Assembly (NCBI GenBank): GCA_037954325.1
Contig: JBBMNZ010000009.1
Location: 16,568,286-16,632,285 of the forward strand
From: Fistularia commersonii
Taxonomy: Eukaryota; Chordata; Actinopteri; Syngnathiformes; Fistulariidae
Direction of reading: 5' to 3'
Length of the DNA stretch: 64,000 nucleotides
Shown: in pieces, positions 45,301 to 59,500 of the stretch
Layout of the letters: each line of letters starts with the position of its first letter
Position numbering within the stretch: position 1 is the stretch's first letter
Program-made: the position numbers and the translations under genes
Notes under the pieces: model-generated
Told to the model about the DNA's origin: nothing
The model's database searches: none
Seen by the model: the letters and a program-made list of their open reading frames with translations, nothing else

Positions 45301-46560
45301 AGCATGCGTGAGACGCATGCGCAGAGAGGAAGAGTTTGTTTTGAGCAAGAAAGTTTTTATTTTTATTTTTTTTTTACTCGTCAGTTTGGGCGAAAATGGA
45401 ATTGTTTTACATATAAGGGGTTAAAAAAATTTAAAAGATTAACCGAATATTTAAAAAGCTATTCTGCGCATGCGTGGATGCTCGCGCAGATAGGAAGAGT
45501 TTGTTTTGAGCAAGAAAGTTTTTTTTTTTATTTTTATTTTTCACTCGTCAGTTTGGGCGAAGATGGAATTGTTTTACATATAAGGGGGTAAAAAAATTTA
45601 AAAGATTAGCCGAATATTTAAAAAGCTATTCTGCGCGTTTTATTTATTTATTTATTTTTTACTCGTCAGTTTGGGCGAAGATGGAATTGTTTTACATATA
45701 AGGGGTAAAAACAAATAAGAAAGATAAGCCGAATATTTTGAAAGCTAAACTGCGCATGCGTGGATGCTCGCGCTGATATGAAGAGTTTGTTTTGAGCAAG
45801 AAAGTTTTTTTTTTTATTTTTATTTTTCACTCGTCAGTTTGGGCGAAGATGGAATTGTTTTACATATAGGGGTAAAAAACGTAAAAGATTAGCCGAATAT
45901 TTTAAAAGCTGTTCTGCGCATGCGTGGATGCTCACGCTGATATGAAGAGTTTGTTTTGAGCAAGAAAGTTTTTTTTTTTTTTTTTTTTTTTTCACTCGTC
46001 TTCTTGGGCGAGGATTGAATTATTTTAAATGTAAGGGGTAAAAATAATAAAAAGGTGAGCCGAAAATTTTAAAAGCTACACTGCGCAGGCGTGGATGCAC
46101 GCGCGGATATGAAGAGTTTTGTTTTGGGCAAGAAGGTTTTTTTTGTATTTTTTTTACTCGTCTTTTTGGGCGAGGATGGGTGTATTTTACATATAAGGGG
46201 TAAAAACAAAAAGATGAGCCGAATAGTTTAAAAGCTGCACTGTGCACGCTTGTATTTTTTTACTTGTCTTTTTGGACGAGGACGGAATTATTTTAAATAT
46301 AAAGGGTAAAAATAAAAAAAGATGAGCAGAATATTTTAAAAGCTGACCTGCGCATGCGTGGATGAAGAGTTTTGTTTTGGGCTAGAAAGTTTTTTTTTTG
46401 TATTTTTATTTTACTCGTCTTTTTAGGCGTGGATGGATTTATTTTAAATATGAGGGGTAAAAATAACAAATCTGAGCCAAATATTTTAAAAGCTACACTG
46501 CGCATGCGTGGATGCTCGCGCAGACAGGAGTTTTGTTTTGGTCAAAGTTTTTTTTTTTAA
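45300..46560. repeat. About 165-bp tandem repeat with one NRF1 motif per unit, upstream of arrdc3
   Basis: Units share CTGCGCATGCGTGGATGCTC, GAAGAGTTTGTTTTGAGCAA, a poly(T) stretch, CTCGTCAGTTTGGGCGA and GCCGAATATTT. The NRF1-type 11-mer TGCGCATGCGT is intact at 45465, 45751, 45915, 46349 and 46499 (+) and 45313-45323 (-); a TGCGCAGGCGT variant is at 46082. Lengths vary because of poly(T) tracts and partial units. Confidence 0.85.
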
Positions 46561-46904
46561 ATCATGTAATTAGAGCGACAGCGTATCTATTATTAATATA
46601 AGGGATAAAAACAATCAAACGTTTAAGAGATGAGCCGTTAAAGAACGAAAATAAACCAACAAATAAATAAATAAAGAACGAAAGAAAACAACGAGTCGTG
46701 TGAAAGCGTAGGAGCCGGACCGGAAGTGGAAGATGCTTAAAAATAGTAGGTTTTTATTTGGATTCAAATTAAAAAAAAAAAAAAAAAAAAAAGATAAACA
46801 ACATGAATCAAGATGAAGGATAAATTCTTCTTTCCTCCTCCCTCTTTTCTCCTTATTTCCTTCCCCCTCCCTTCTACCCGTGGATCCACAAGAACCTGCT
46901 GCAT

Positions 46905-47925
46905 GGAGACGCTGAAGGTACTGGGTACACAAAGTACTGATACAAAGTACAGTCAAAATACTGAGTATGCAGTAAAAGTACACAGAATGCAGTGAGTGCG
47001 GACAGTGAGGTAATAGTACTGGAAATGCAGTAACAGTACGTCGAATATACTAAAGGTACAGAGACTGTAGTAGGAGTGCAGTACTGAGAGTGCAGTCAAA
47101 GTACCAAAAACAAAGTTAAAGTACTGCGAATACAGTGAAAGTACTGAAAATGCAGTGAAAGTACAATAAATGCAGTAAAAGTACTGAGAATGCAGTCAAA
47201 GACCTGAAAGCGAAGGAGAAGTACTGCAAATATAATGACAATACAGAGAATGCAATACATGAACAGAGGATGCAAAGTACTGGGAATATTGTAAAACTAC
47301 TGAGTATGGAGTTAAAGTACAGAGAATGCAGTAAATGTGCTTAAAATGCAGTACAAGTGCATAGAATGCAGTAAATGTACTGCAAACAAGCTATAAATAC
47401 TGAGAAGGCAGTAAAGGAACTGAAAACAAAGTAAAGGTATTTAAAGTATGGTAAAAGTATTGAGTATGTGATGAAAGTACTGGATATGCAGAAAAATTAT
47501 ACTGCAGTGAGTGTGTAGAGAATACAGTCAAACTTTTGGAAACTACTGCAAACATAGTAAAAATATTGAGAATGCAGTAAAAATACCAAAAATGAAGAGC
47601 GGAGGATGCAGTAAATATACTCAGAAGGCAGTCGAGGTATAGAGAATGCAGTAAAAGTACATAGAATGCAGTGAACATTCTGAAAGTGAGTCAAAAGCAC
47701 TGAGAATGCAGTAAAAGTACTGCGAATATAGTAAAGGTACTGATAATGTGTTCAAAGTACTGAAACCAAGGTAAAAGTAGAGCAAATAAAGTGCCTATAA
47801 AGTACCAAAAATGCAGTAAAGGCACAGGTTATGCAGTAATAGAATGAAGAATGCAGTAAAAGTACTGAGAATGCAGTACAAGTACTGAGAATGCAGTAGA
47901 CTTAATGTGAATGCAGTACTCTTTG
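46905..47925. repeat. 20-bp minisatellite (about 50 units)
   Basis: Consensus GCAGTAAAAGTACTGAGAAT, degenerate, over about 1 kb between arrdc3 and the mctp1 3' end. Most units contain the palindrome AGTACT. Confidence 0.85.
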
Positions 47926-47940
47926 GATGTGCAGCTCTCT

Positions 47941-47955
47941 GGCGCCCTCTAGTGG
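47941..47955 (-). promoter_or_regulatory. CTCF-like motif, - orientation
   Basis: On the - strand CCACTAGAGGGCGCC is a full CTCF core match. It lies just beyond the 20-bp minisatellite and between the arrdc3 promoter and the mctp1 3' end. Confidence 0.5.
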
Positions 47956-47999
47956 CCACTCTGCGTCACTGCAACTGACAACTAGTAATTTTGTTTAAA

Positions 48000-48849
48000 T
48001 CCTCGTTAAAAAAAAAAAACACTAGAAACCAAAAAAAAGACGTGAAAATCAGCAAATTAAATTGAAATAACGGTGAAGCATTTGCTTAAATCGATGGATA
48101 TTAATTGTTTACATTTTGAAAATGCAAAATAAAAATAAAATAGTTGACGAGAACAACAGAGATCCGTGTAGAAATAGATTTTTATTTGTTTTTCTTTCAC
48201 ACAAAGGATCACAACCACAGCGGCGGAGCGGAGTCATGCATGGCGGACGCCGAGGATGAGGAGGACGAAGGTCAAGCGTGTAAATGCACTTGCATATCGT
48301 TCAATCATGCGCCAAAAACAAACATTTGCAGACAAAACATAAAAGAAGAAACAAGGGCAATGAAAGGCATTCGTAAAAAATATAAAGAAAAAATATTTTT
48401 TTGAAAAATTCGTACGATTAAATGCAATTAATCGACAATAATAAATGCTTTGCAATTCATTTTTAATACTCTGTATTAATTTTTATTTATTTATGTATGT
48501 GTTTTAATCTTCGTTGCATATTTATTTTTCCCTTATACATTATATTTATTTTTTATCTTACTCTTCTTTTTATTTTATACATTGTCATTTATTTATTTTT
48601 ATTTTATACAGTTTTCTTTTAACAGTAATAGAACCAGGAAGTCCTGAAGGGGCCTGGCCCTGAGAGCAGCTGTTCAAAAGCTCAAAATTAAACAAAATTA
48701 AATAAGATGATCATCTGCTGTGAAACTGCAGATTTATTACTTTTTAAAATCTCTTTTCCTCCATTCCCAGAGTGGTATCTCTTGCAAGACAAACTGGAAG
48801 TAAAGCATTTTTTGGTCGATTGTTTTGATAATTTCTATCAGATAATTTG

Positions 48850-48880
<31 letters not shown>

Positions 48881-49124
48881 TTGAAGGGATTTTTATTTAT
48901 TTTTGATATTTAATTTAATGTTTTTTTTAATGTATTTTTTGGTTTCCGGGTCACAGGGCACGGTTTGGTTGGGATCTCCTGGAGGGTCAACTGTTCCACG
49001 CAACTTAATAAATAAACAAGTAAACACAACGCAAAAGAAAGGAAAAGGAACCAGGTTGCCGTAGCAACCACGATATTTGTGCTCCCCCCCCCCCCCCCCG
49101 AATAAAAGACATAATAATTAGCCG
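48000..49124 (-). other. mctp1: Presumed mctp1 3' UTR and spacer
   Basis: AT-rich non-coding DNA downstream of the mctp1 stop (- strand), with a poly(A) run at 48860-48880 and a 16-nt C run near 49084-49099. TTTATT motifs (AATAAA on the - strand) cluster at 48480-48610. The true polyadenylation site cannot be fixed by eye. Confidence 0.5.
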
Positions 49125-49196
49125 TTAGCTGGGGCCGAGACGCTTGCGCTTGTTGGGGCTCTGGCCCGGGTCCACCCTCAGATCTCGGTACTGCAT
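49125..49196 (-). CDS. mctp1: mctp1 last exon (C-terminal 23 residues, stop TAA)
   Basis: 72 nt after ATTTGTACAG on the - strand. It encodes MQYRDLRVDPGQSPNKRKRL then GPS, matching the human MCTP1 tail VQYQELKPDPSHSPYKRKKNNLG. Phase 0 joins it to the exon ending at 50597. Confidence 0.92.
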   Translation of the reverse strand: MQYRDLRVDPGQSPNKRKRLGPS

Positions 49197-52100
49197 CTGT
49201 ACAAATACACACAAATACACAAGAATATATAATATATATACATATTAATATGAATATATGTATATATATTTATATATACATAGCAGGTCCTGCAGCATCA
49301 GACTGGATGGTCAACTCACAGGTTCCCCTGCTGGCCAGTCCACATCACTGCAGGTCACACTTCATTTTGTATATATACATATATATGTATATACTCGCAC
49401 ACACAAACACACACACACACATATATATATACATATATATGTATATATATATGAGTGAATGAGTGAGTGAATGGTTGTAGGTGCCTATATGGCATGTGCA
49501 TGAGATGGTGATTGGTCACTCGGTCATTCAAAAATCATGTAAATACATACAACCATGCACCCACCCATTGATCAGGCCATAATAAGCATACAACTATGGA
49601 CCCTCCCATTCATCAAGTCATATAAGCATACAACTATTGACCCTCTCATTTATCAGGTCATATAAGCATACAACTATTGACCCTTCCATTCATCGAGTCA
49701 TATAGGAATACAATTATTGACCCTCCCATTCATCAAGGCATATAGGCATACAACTGTTGACCCTCCCATTCATCAAGTCATATTGGCATACGACTATTGA
49801 CCCTCCCATTCATCAAGTCATATAGGCATACAATAGTTGACCTTCCCATTCATCAAGTCATATAGGCATACAACTATTGACCCTCCCATTCATCAAGTCA
49901 TATAGGCATACAACTGTTGACCCTCCCATTCATCAAGTCATATTGGCATACGACTATTGACCCTCCCATTCATCAAGTCATATAGGCATACAATAGTTGA
50001 CCTTCCCATTCATCAAGTCATATAGGCATACAACTATTGACCCTCCCATTCATCAAGTCATATAGGCATACAATAGTTGACCTTCCCATTCATCAAGTCA
50101 TATAGGCATACAACTATTGACCCTCCCATTCATCAAGTCATATAGGCATACAACTGTTGACCCTCCCATTCATCAAGTCATATTGGCATACGACTATTGA
50201 CCCTCCCATTCATCAAGTCATATAGGCATACAACTATTGACCCTCCCATTCATCAAGTCATATAGGCATACAACTGTTGACCCTCCCATTCATCAAGTCA
50301 TATTGGCATACGACTATTGACCCTCCCATTCATCAAGTCATATAGGCATACAATAGTTGACCTTCCCATTCATCAAGTCATATAGGCATACAACTATTGA
50401 CCCTCCCATTCATCAAGTCATATTGGCATACAACTATTGACCCTCCCATTCATCAAGTCATATAAGCATATAGCTATTGACCCTCTCATTAATGTGCTAT
50501 GGAGTCTTCCAACAATTCACCCTGTCATCCACAGGTGTGTCCAGTGTAGGGTCTCCACCCACTGTGGCCTCTTGGCCTTCTGAAATGTTAACTCACCACC
50601 TGGACGTCGGACGGGACCCGGGACAGGAAGTCCAGCAGTTCATTGTTGTCGATCATGTAGGGGTCCCGCAGTTTCTTGGTAAACTTGTTGACACCTGAGG
50701 GTGGAGATGAGGGGAAGTTACCGCCTCCACTTTGGTTGGTTGAAATTATCTGACAGGTGGAGCTGGACTTTTCCCGGGCGGGCAGTATTGTTTAACGCCT
50801 GGACCTTCTATGTGGGTGTAGCTGTGGTGGTTGACTCCCAGTGGTTGGGTAAATGGGTGGAGGTGTGACCCCCTTTGTGGTGTATTTGATTAATAGGGTG
50901 GAGGTGGCCTGTTGGTGAGCGCCATTGGTTGGTGTGCAGTAGTTAGCGCCCCTTGCACAGCTGTGGCTAGTATCTGGGAGGTGGCGGGTCTGGTATGTAG
51001 GCTAACAGGTGGAGGTGGACATTGCCCTTGTGTGGGTATAGACATTTGTAGGGTATATAGGGTGGCGGTGGACTCTCCTTGCATTGATATGGGTCTTTGA
51101 AGGGTGGGGGCTGACTTCCTGCTCTGTTTGCAGTTGTTTGAAGGGTGAAGCTTGACTCCCGATATAAGTACAGTTATTTGTAGGGTGGAGGTGGACTACC
51201 CCAGTGTGTCTGTTGTTGTTTGATGGGTGGAGTTGGACTCCCCATGCATGGATATGACACTATGAGGGGTGGAGGTTGACTCCCATCATGCCAATGTATT
51301 TTTACTTGTTTGATGGGTGAAGGTGGACTCTCCATGCATGGCTGTGGTTCTTTGAAGGGTGGTTTGACTCCACCCTGTGGGTTTATAGTATTTGATAGGT
51401 GGAGTTGGACTCCACAAGCACGGGTTGAGCTCTTTGAAGGGTGGAGGTGGACTCCCCTCTATATTTGTACTAGTTTGAAGGGTCGAGCTGGACTCCCAAA
51501 ATATGGGTATGACACTTTAAAGAGTAGGGGTGGACTCTCCCAGTGTCTGTAGTTAGTTGAAGGGCGGACCTGGAACCCCCATACATTGGTGTGTCTGTTT
51601 GAAAGGTGGTAGTTGACTCCATTCAGAGGGATTGTAGTTGTTTGGAGGGTAGAGATTGGCTCCACGTGTAAGGGTTATATCACTTAGAAAGGTGGAACTG
51701 GACTCCCCATGCATGGGTATAGTTCTCTGAAGGGTGGAGGTCTACTTCTGCCTTTGTGTCTGTAGTTGTTTGAAGGGCTGACCTGGAGTCCCGACCATTT
51801 GTTGTAGTTCTTTGAGGCATGCAGGTGGACACTCCCTTGTGTGTTTGACTGGTGGAGCCGGACTCACCATAGATGGGTATAGTTCTCCGACGGGTGGAGG
51901 TGAACTACCCATGCATGAGTACGACACTTTTTAAGCCAGTGGGACAATGGGTTTGTAGTTATTTGGAGGGCAGAGCTGGACTCTCCATGCATGGGCATAG
52001 TCCTCTGAGGGGTGGAGATGAACAGCAGCTTTTGTGGAGTTGTTCGAAGGGTGGAACTGGACTTTCAGTGCATGGGTATGGTTGTTTGACGGATGAAGGC

Positions 52101-53379
52101 GGACCCCATCCAAGTAGTTGGGGTACTTTGAAGGGTGGAGCTGGACTCTCCCAGAGTATGCTTGGTTGTTTCACACGTGAAGCTCCACTGCTAGCAAATA
52201 TGTAGTTCTAGCTAGGCTACCCCCCCCTCGCAGATGTAGTTTCTATCATGACTGGAGTTCTTGGACCCCCCCCCCCCCCACCCACACCCCCCATGCAGGT
52301 GTAGCCATTGGACGGGTGGAGGCGGACTCACCCCAGGCGAGGATGAGGTAGCGCAGCGGCACGAAGTAGAGCAGGAAGGTGGCCAGGCAGAGGGTGCTGA
52401 CGGCCAACCAGCTCAGGAAAGGCACGGTCCAGTTCATGGTGCTGCCACGGACGGTACCAAAGCGAGAGTGGGTAGAGATGGCAGGTTACAACATGGCTGA
52501 CATGTATTTGACATGTGAGAATGGCAGTGGCGTACTTCTTCATCCTCTCGCTGTAGGACGCCACCTGGTCAAGGGCGGTCTGGACGCTGACAAAGACGTC
52601 CTGGATAGCATACAACTTCTCCATGAACCCCTTGTGCTCCGAGTCCTGGCGGGAAGATCGGGAGAGTTACAAAAGTGGCGTAGCCGCATGGGTTTTCTCA
52701 AGCCGCCACCGCCACCTTGTCGTCCTTGTCCACGTCCTCGTCGTCCCACTCGAACATGGCATCCATCGACTGCAACAGGCGGGAAAGGAAGCGCGAGATG
52801 TTAGCTTGTGACAAAAGGCTAAAATTTTAGCCGCCTCCGCCGCCATGTGCTCACCGCGTCGGATGCATCCTTGAAGGGGCAGAAGAAGAAGTTCCATACG
52901 AGAAGCAGCATGAGGCTAAGAGGCAGCATGTAGAGCTCGAAGTTCCACACCACGACCACGAAGAGCTGGAAGGGGCGAGACAGACAACGGCACTAGTGGT
53001 TAGCGCGGCATATTTAGCACGACAATGCTAAATGCCAACTTCATGGTTGAGACGATGGCAAACCCAGTGTAAATAAATACCATATTGCTAGCAGGCTGTG
53101 CTAATGCAGGAGTGCTTGCTCGTCATAGCTAACACACTGCTAATGTGGCGCCGCTAACATGACGACGCTGAATGCTAACTTGGTGGATGCCAAACCCAAT
53201 GTAAATGAATACCATGTTGCTAGCAGGGCTAGGCTAAAGTAGGAGCGTTAGCTCATCGTAGCTAACGCACTGCTAGCCAAGTGTGAAGGACTTCTTCAGT
53301 GTGTTTGTGTATGCATGACAGTGTGTGTGTGTCTTTGTGCATGTGTGTGTGTGAGTCTGCATGACGCGTCAGACTGTAT

Positions 53380-53416
<37 letters not shown>

Positions 53417-53542
53417 ACCAGGAAGGAGGTGAGGCTCCTCTGAACGGACTCCCACTCGAAGCAGCTCTTGATGAAGGCGCCGTAGCTGAACAGAACCAGG
53501 ATGCACCTTTTGACCCGATTAAAGTTCTGCTGCAGAAGCTGA

Positions 53543-53589
<47 letters not shown>

Positions 53590-56500
53590 CATCAGCATCC
53601 TGTCGTGACCATTCCCAACTCATTTGATTTAGTCGCAGTGATTTGAATTGATATTTCTGTCACAAATTTAAGCAAAATTAATTTCTAAATCAGAAAATGT
53701 GCGATTTCTTCAAAAGATTCTGTTTCTTTATCAAACACTTGAGTCATTTGGTGTTATTTTAGTTACAACAACAGCGACAGATTGAAACCACAACAAAGAA
53801 AAAAACAACAAACAATGAAACAACAACATCAAGGAGAGAAACGACAACAAAAAAAACCATGACAACAACGGCTGAAACAACAACAACCCGTGAAGATACA
53901 ATATGTGAGACAAAAACAAAGAACAATAATGCATGAGACAACAACAACAACACAAACTGAAACAACAACAAAACCCAACAACTGACTGACACAACAACAA
54001 CAACACATGTTCTGTCATTGTACTTGCAAATTATTTTCCCTTAATTTTATCTGATTTTAATTGCGGAACTTTTTGTGATAATTAATCACAATTAATTAGA
54101 CTTAACATATTAATTGACTAATTAATCCACCGATTTACTGATTTTTTATTTTTAAAATGCTTTTTTTTTTAACCCTTTGTTTTGTTGTTTCCGAGCATAC
54201 ATGTCTGCCCCCCACCCTGACCTGTTTGGAGACCTTTGGCTCATCCTCGATGTACTTCTGCTCGGCAGGGGTGACCGTCCTCAGCGCCGCCTTCACCTGG
54301 GGATGATTTTCATGTCGCCGGTCACATGACCGCGCCCAGAAGCCCCGCCCCCACCCCCGCCCGACCTCGGCGGTAGCCAATGGACGCTCACCGTGTTGTA
54401 GATTACGTCTATCTCCAGGTAAATCTGACCTTTGGTGGGACCCGTCAGGTCCTTGTTCTTCAGGAAGTAACCCTTCTGCTCGCCGTTGCGTACCTGAACG
54501 GGGCGACAGAAACAAACACAGGTCTTCCCGCCTTAGCCATGCTATGCTAATGAGAGAATGACACGCTAAAAACAAACAACAGATATATTGAAAAAAAAAA
54601 TGAGTGGAGAAAAAGACAAACAAAACAACTAAAAATAACAAAAGTAATTTTGAAAAATATAAAATAAGTCAAAAAATTGATGAAGAATTTATTTGAAAAT
54701 AAATCTTAAACACCTATAACACACATTTAATGAAAATGTGATGACATTTTATACAGTTAGGATTAAACAATACCGCTATAATACAGCAGAATTAAAACTG
54801 TAGTAAAACGAAACTACAACAATTATACAACTGAAACACAAATGTAATAAAATGAACAAAACTGTGACACAACTGTAAAATAATTAAATGATTGTGATGA
54901 AACTGTAAATGAAATGCATTAAACAAATAATTGATCTGTAAAAAAAAAAGCTGACAAAAAGGAAGTAAAGCTAGAATAAAACAAAAATACAACAAGAATA
55001 AACCTGCAATGATTCTGAAAATGAAATGTAATAATGCTTGAAAAAAAGTAATAAAAGTATAAATATATAAAGGTAATAATAATACAACATACATTTTCTA
55101 AAAAGTGTAATACACTTTACTAAAACTGCAATAAGACTTTCATAAAAGTAATAATGCTGAATTAAAAATGCAATAAGCATTTAGTAAAAGTGTCATAATA
55201 GGGTAAATTAAATTTAATGTAATAAAACTACTAAGAAATTGATAAAGGTGCAATAATACTTTAAGAATAAGTATTAAATAAGATGTAATAAGATGTAATA
55301 AGATGTTTATGAAGGTGTAATATGATAAAATAAAGACTATTAAAAATGCAATAAGACTTAAATAAAGTGTAAAAAATCTGTAATAAGGTGTTATTTAAAG
55401 TGTAATACTGTGATAAAAATGTATTTAAGAATTGACTAAATCTGTAATAAAAATGTTTTTAAAGATGTTTAGATGCAAAAGTGTAATATTTGACATGAAA
55501 TGTATTATTACTATAAAAAAGTATAATACTTTAGGAAAAATGTCAGAATACTCTAAAACTGTAATAAAACTTTATCTAAAGTGTAATAATACTGTAAAAA
55601 TGTGATTATACTGATTACACTCTAATAAAAGTGTGATAAGATTTTAATAAAAGTGTAATAACTGTGTAATAAGAATGTAATAAGCTGTCAGAAGTGTAAT
55701 AACTGTGTAATAAGAGTGTAATAAGCCGTCATAGAAGTGTAATAACTGTGTAATAAGAGTGTAACAGCTGTTCCCGTGGTAACTGAGGTGGAGGCGCCTC
55801 ACCTGTAACAGCGGGATAGCCACCTTCCCGAGGAAGTCTGCACTCCGGTCGCGGTCCTCGTCGAAGACGGTGACCTCCAGCACCGAGTGGACGTCCTTCA
55901 CGTTGCTGCGGAAACCGAGGAAGTCAGGTTTTTTTCAAACACCCGCCAGCAGGGGGCGCTATCTTATCAGAAATGGTGTAGCTTGAGCAAAATGTCAGGG
56001 GGCGGGACTTAATCCGGACCAGCTGTCAATCATACAAGGCGTCCAATCGGTCGACCAATTATTCTCTGACACACCATGTCAGAGCCTAGAAGCTTCTCCA
56101 TTGTGACGTGAGGGCTTATTATTATGTAATAAACATATAAGATGATAATAGGCTTATTACTATGTAACATAAGCTGGTATACATTTACTAGTAAGTAATA
56201 AACTTATTAGATAATATTAGGCTTATTACTATGTAATAAACACAAGATGGAATATGCTTATTACTATGTAATAAACTGATCAGCTAGTATTAGCCTTATT
56301 TCTATGTAACAAAGTATTGGATAGTAATTAAGCATTTGTCTTTGGAACTGAACATTCCTGGCTCCTTCAATGTGTTGAGCAAGACACTGAACCCCTAAAT
56401 GCTCCCCTGGTAGCCTACTGCTCATGGTTCATCCATGATGGCTTTATTGCAGAAAATGAATTTCCCCACGGAGATTAATAAAAGATGAATTACTATTGTT

Positions 56501-59500
56501 ATTATTAATCATAGTGGGACACTGAGTGGACTGAAGAGAACAGACAGGAGTTCAGGGAGATACAGTTTAAGGTAAAGATAGAGGTAGCAAAGGCAATACA
56601 AAAGGTGTATAGTGACTTGTATGCTCGGTTGGACGGTAAGGAGGGTGAGAATGATCTATACAGGTTGGCGAAACAGAGAGATAAAGATGGAAAGGATGTC
56701 CAACAGGTCCGGGTGATAAAGGACAGAGAAGGAAATGTATTGACAGATGCTGGAAGAGTGATGGGAAGATGGAAAGAGTACTCTGAAGAGCTGATGAACG
56801 TGGAAAATGAAAGAGGCAAGGGTAGAAGAGGTGACTATTGTAGACCACAAAGTAGCACAAATTAGTAAAAGTGAAGTGAGGAAGGCATTGAAGAGGATGA
56901 AAAGTGGAAAAGCAGTTGGTCCTGATGATATACCTGTGGAAGTGTCGAGGAGAGGCAGCGGTAGATTTTCTGACTAGATTATTCAACAGGATCTTAGAGA
57001 GTGAGAAGATGCCTGAAGAATGGAGACAAAGTGTGATGGTGCCTATTTTTAAGAATAAAGGGGATGTGCAGAATTGTGGCAACTATAGAGGGATTAAGTT
57101 GATGAGCCATACAATGAAGTTATGGGAAAGAGTAGTGGAAACTAGACTGAGAGCAGAAGTCAGCATTTGTGAACAGCAGTAGGTCTTCATGTCTAGGAAG
57201 AGTACTACAGATGCAGTATTTGCGTTGAGAATGCTAATAGAGAAGTTCAGAGAAGGTCAGAGGGAACTGCATTGTGTTTTTGTAGACCTAGAAAAAGCAT
57301 ATGACAGGGTGCCAAGAGAGGAGCTCTGGTATTGTATGAGGAACTCTGGAGTGGCAGAGAAGTATGTTAGACTGGTGCAGGACATGTATGCTCACTGTGA
57401 GACAGTGGTACTGTGTGCTGTAAAGGTAACAGAGAAGTTCAAAGTGGAGGTGGGGCAATGGTGATGGACAGGCTGACAGAGGTGGAGCAGGTGAACAGGT
57501 GGAGGAACATCTAGAGAGGTGGAGGTATGCTCTGGAAAGGAGGGGAATGAAGGTTAGTCGCAGCAAGACAGAATATATGTGTGTGAATGAGAGGAACTCG
57601 GGTGGAACGGTGAGGCTACAGGGAGTGGAGATCAAGAAGCTGGAGGATTTAATAGGGTTAGATGGAGAAGGTTGATTCGATGTGAAACCCCTGAAGGGAA
57701 AAGCCCAAAGAAGAAGAAGAAGGCTTATTACTATGTAATAAACATATAAGATAGTAACAAGCTTTTTTATATGTAATAATTTACAAACACATCAATAGGC
57801 TAATTATGATCTAATATTAATTAAAGAGTAATACGTGTATTACTACAAATGCTACAACTATTTACTGAGTAAGCTCATTATTTTGAAATAACCTGATAAG
57901 AAAATTAAAAGTTTAAAATCATCTTATTTTGTTATAAATGTATGGGCTTGCAATGAACTTTAATAATAACCTTATTACTATATAATTACATAATCATGAG
58001 CTAATTACAACGTTATATACATATATATATACACATATATACACAAACTTACACATGCATACATACATATATGTATTACACTGTAATAAGCTTATTACTA
58101 TGTGTAATAGACATGTGATTTTTGGGGGGAAAAATTCAGGACTCACAAGGTGAAAACTTTGTTCCACTCTGGATTGAGGTTCTTGTAAATGGTGTGTGTC
58201 TGCAGACGGTCGTTGTTCAGCTCCAGAACGCAAAACGGGTCACTTTTACCTGCAGGGGGAACGAAGAGCGTCATCAGAAAATATGTTCCAAAACTATCGG
58301 AACATATATAAACATCGGATAATGTTCCAAAAATATCGGAATGTACAAACATAGGGAAATGTTCCAAATCTATCCTAATATGTAAACATCAGAATATGTT
58401 CTGAAAAAAGCGGAGCATGCAAACATCGGAAAAAGTTCCAAAGATATCGAAACATTCAAAGATCGGAAAATGTTCCAAAACTGTCAGATCGTATATAAAC
58501 ATCGGATAATGTTCCAAAAATATCGGAATGTACAAACATCGGATAATGTTCCAAAACTATTGGAATATGTAAACATCAGAATATGTTCTGAAAATAGCGG
58601 AACATGCAAACATCGGAAAATGTTCCAAAAATATCATAATATATAAACATTGGATATCCCAAAATATCGGAACATACAAACATCGGAAAATGTTCCGAAT
58701 CTGTCAGAACCTACAAACATACAGTAATGTTGCCAAAATATCGGAACATACAAACATCGGAAAATGTTTCAAAACTATCAGAATATATAACCATTGGATA
58801 ATGTTTCGAAAATATCGGAATGTACAAACATCGGATAATGTTCCAAAAATATCGGAATGTACAAACATAGGGAAATGTTCCAAAACGATCAGTGTGCAAA
58901 TGTCGGAAAATGGTCCAAAACTATCGGAATATGTAAACATCAGAATATGTTCTGAAAAAAGCAGAACATGCAAACATCGGTGAAAGTTCCAAAAATATCG
59001 GAACACTCAAAGATCGGAAAATGTTCCAAAAAATTGAACATACAAACATCGGAAAATGTTACGAATCTGTCAGAACCTATAAACATACAGTAATGTTGCC
59101 AAAATATCGGAACATACAAAGATCGGAAAATGTTTCAAAACAATCAGAATATGTAACCATCGGATAATGTTCCCAAAATATCGGAACGTGCAAACGTCGG
59201 AAAATGTTTCAAAACTATCGAAATATGTAAACATCAGAATATGTTCTGAAAAAAGCGGAACATGCAAACATCGGAAAATATTCCAAAAATATCGAAATAT
59301 ATAAAGATCGGAAAATGTTCCAAAACGATTGCTACGTACAAACGTAAGAAAAAGTTCCATAAATATCGGAACATAAAAACATCAGAAAATATGTTCTGAA
59401 ACGATCGGAATGTACAAACATCGGAAAATGTTCCAAAAATTTTGGAACAAACAAACGTGAGAAAAAGTTCCAAAAATATCGGAACGTGCAAACATCGGAA

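Noticed and set aside
49560..50490. CRISPR-like regular array
   Set aside because: Units are contiguous with no unique spacers and the DNA is vertebrate; it is a minisatellite.
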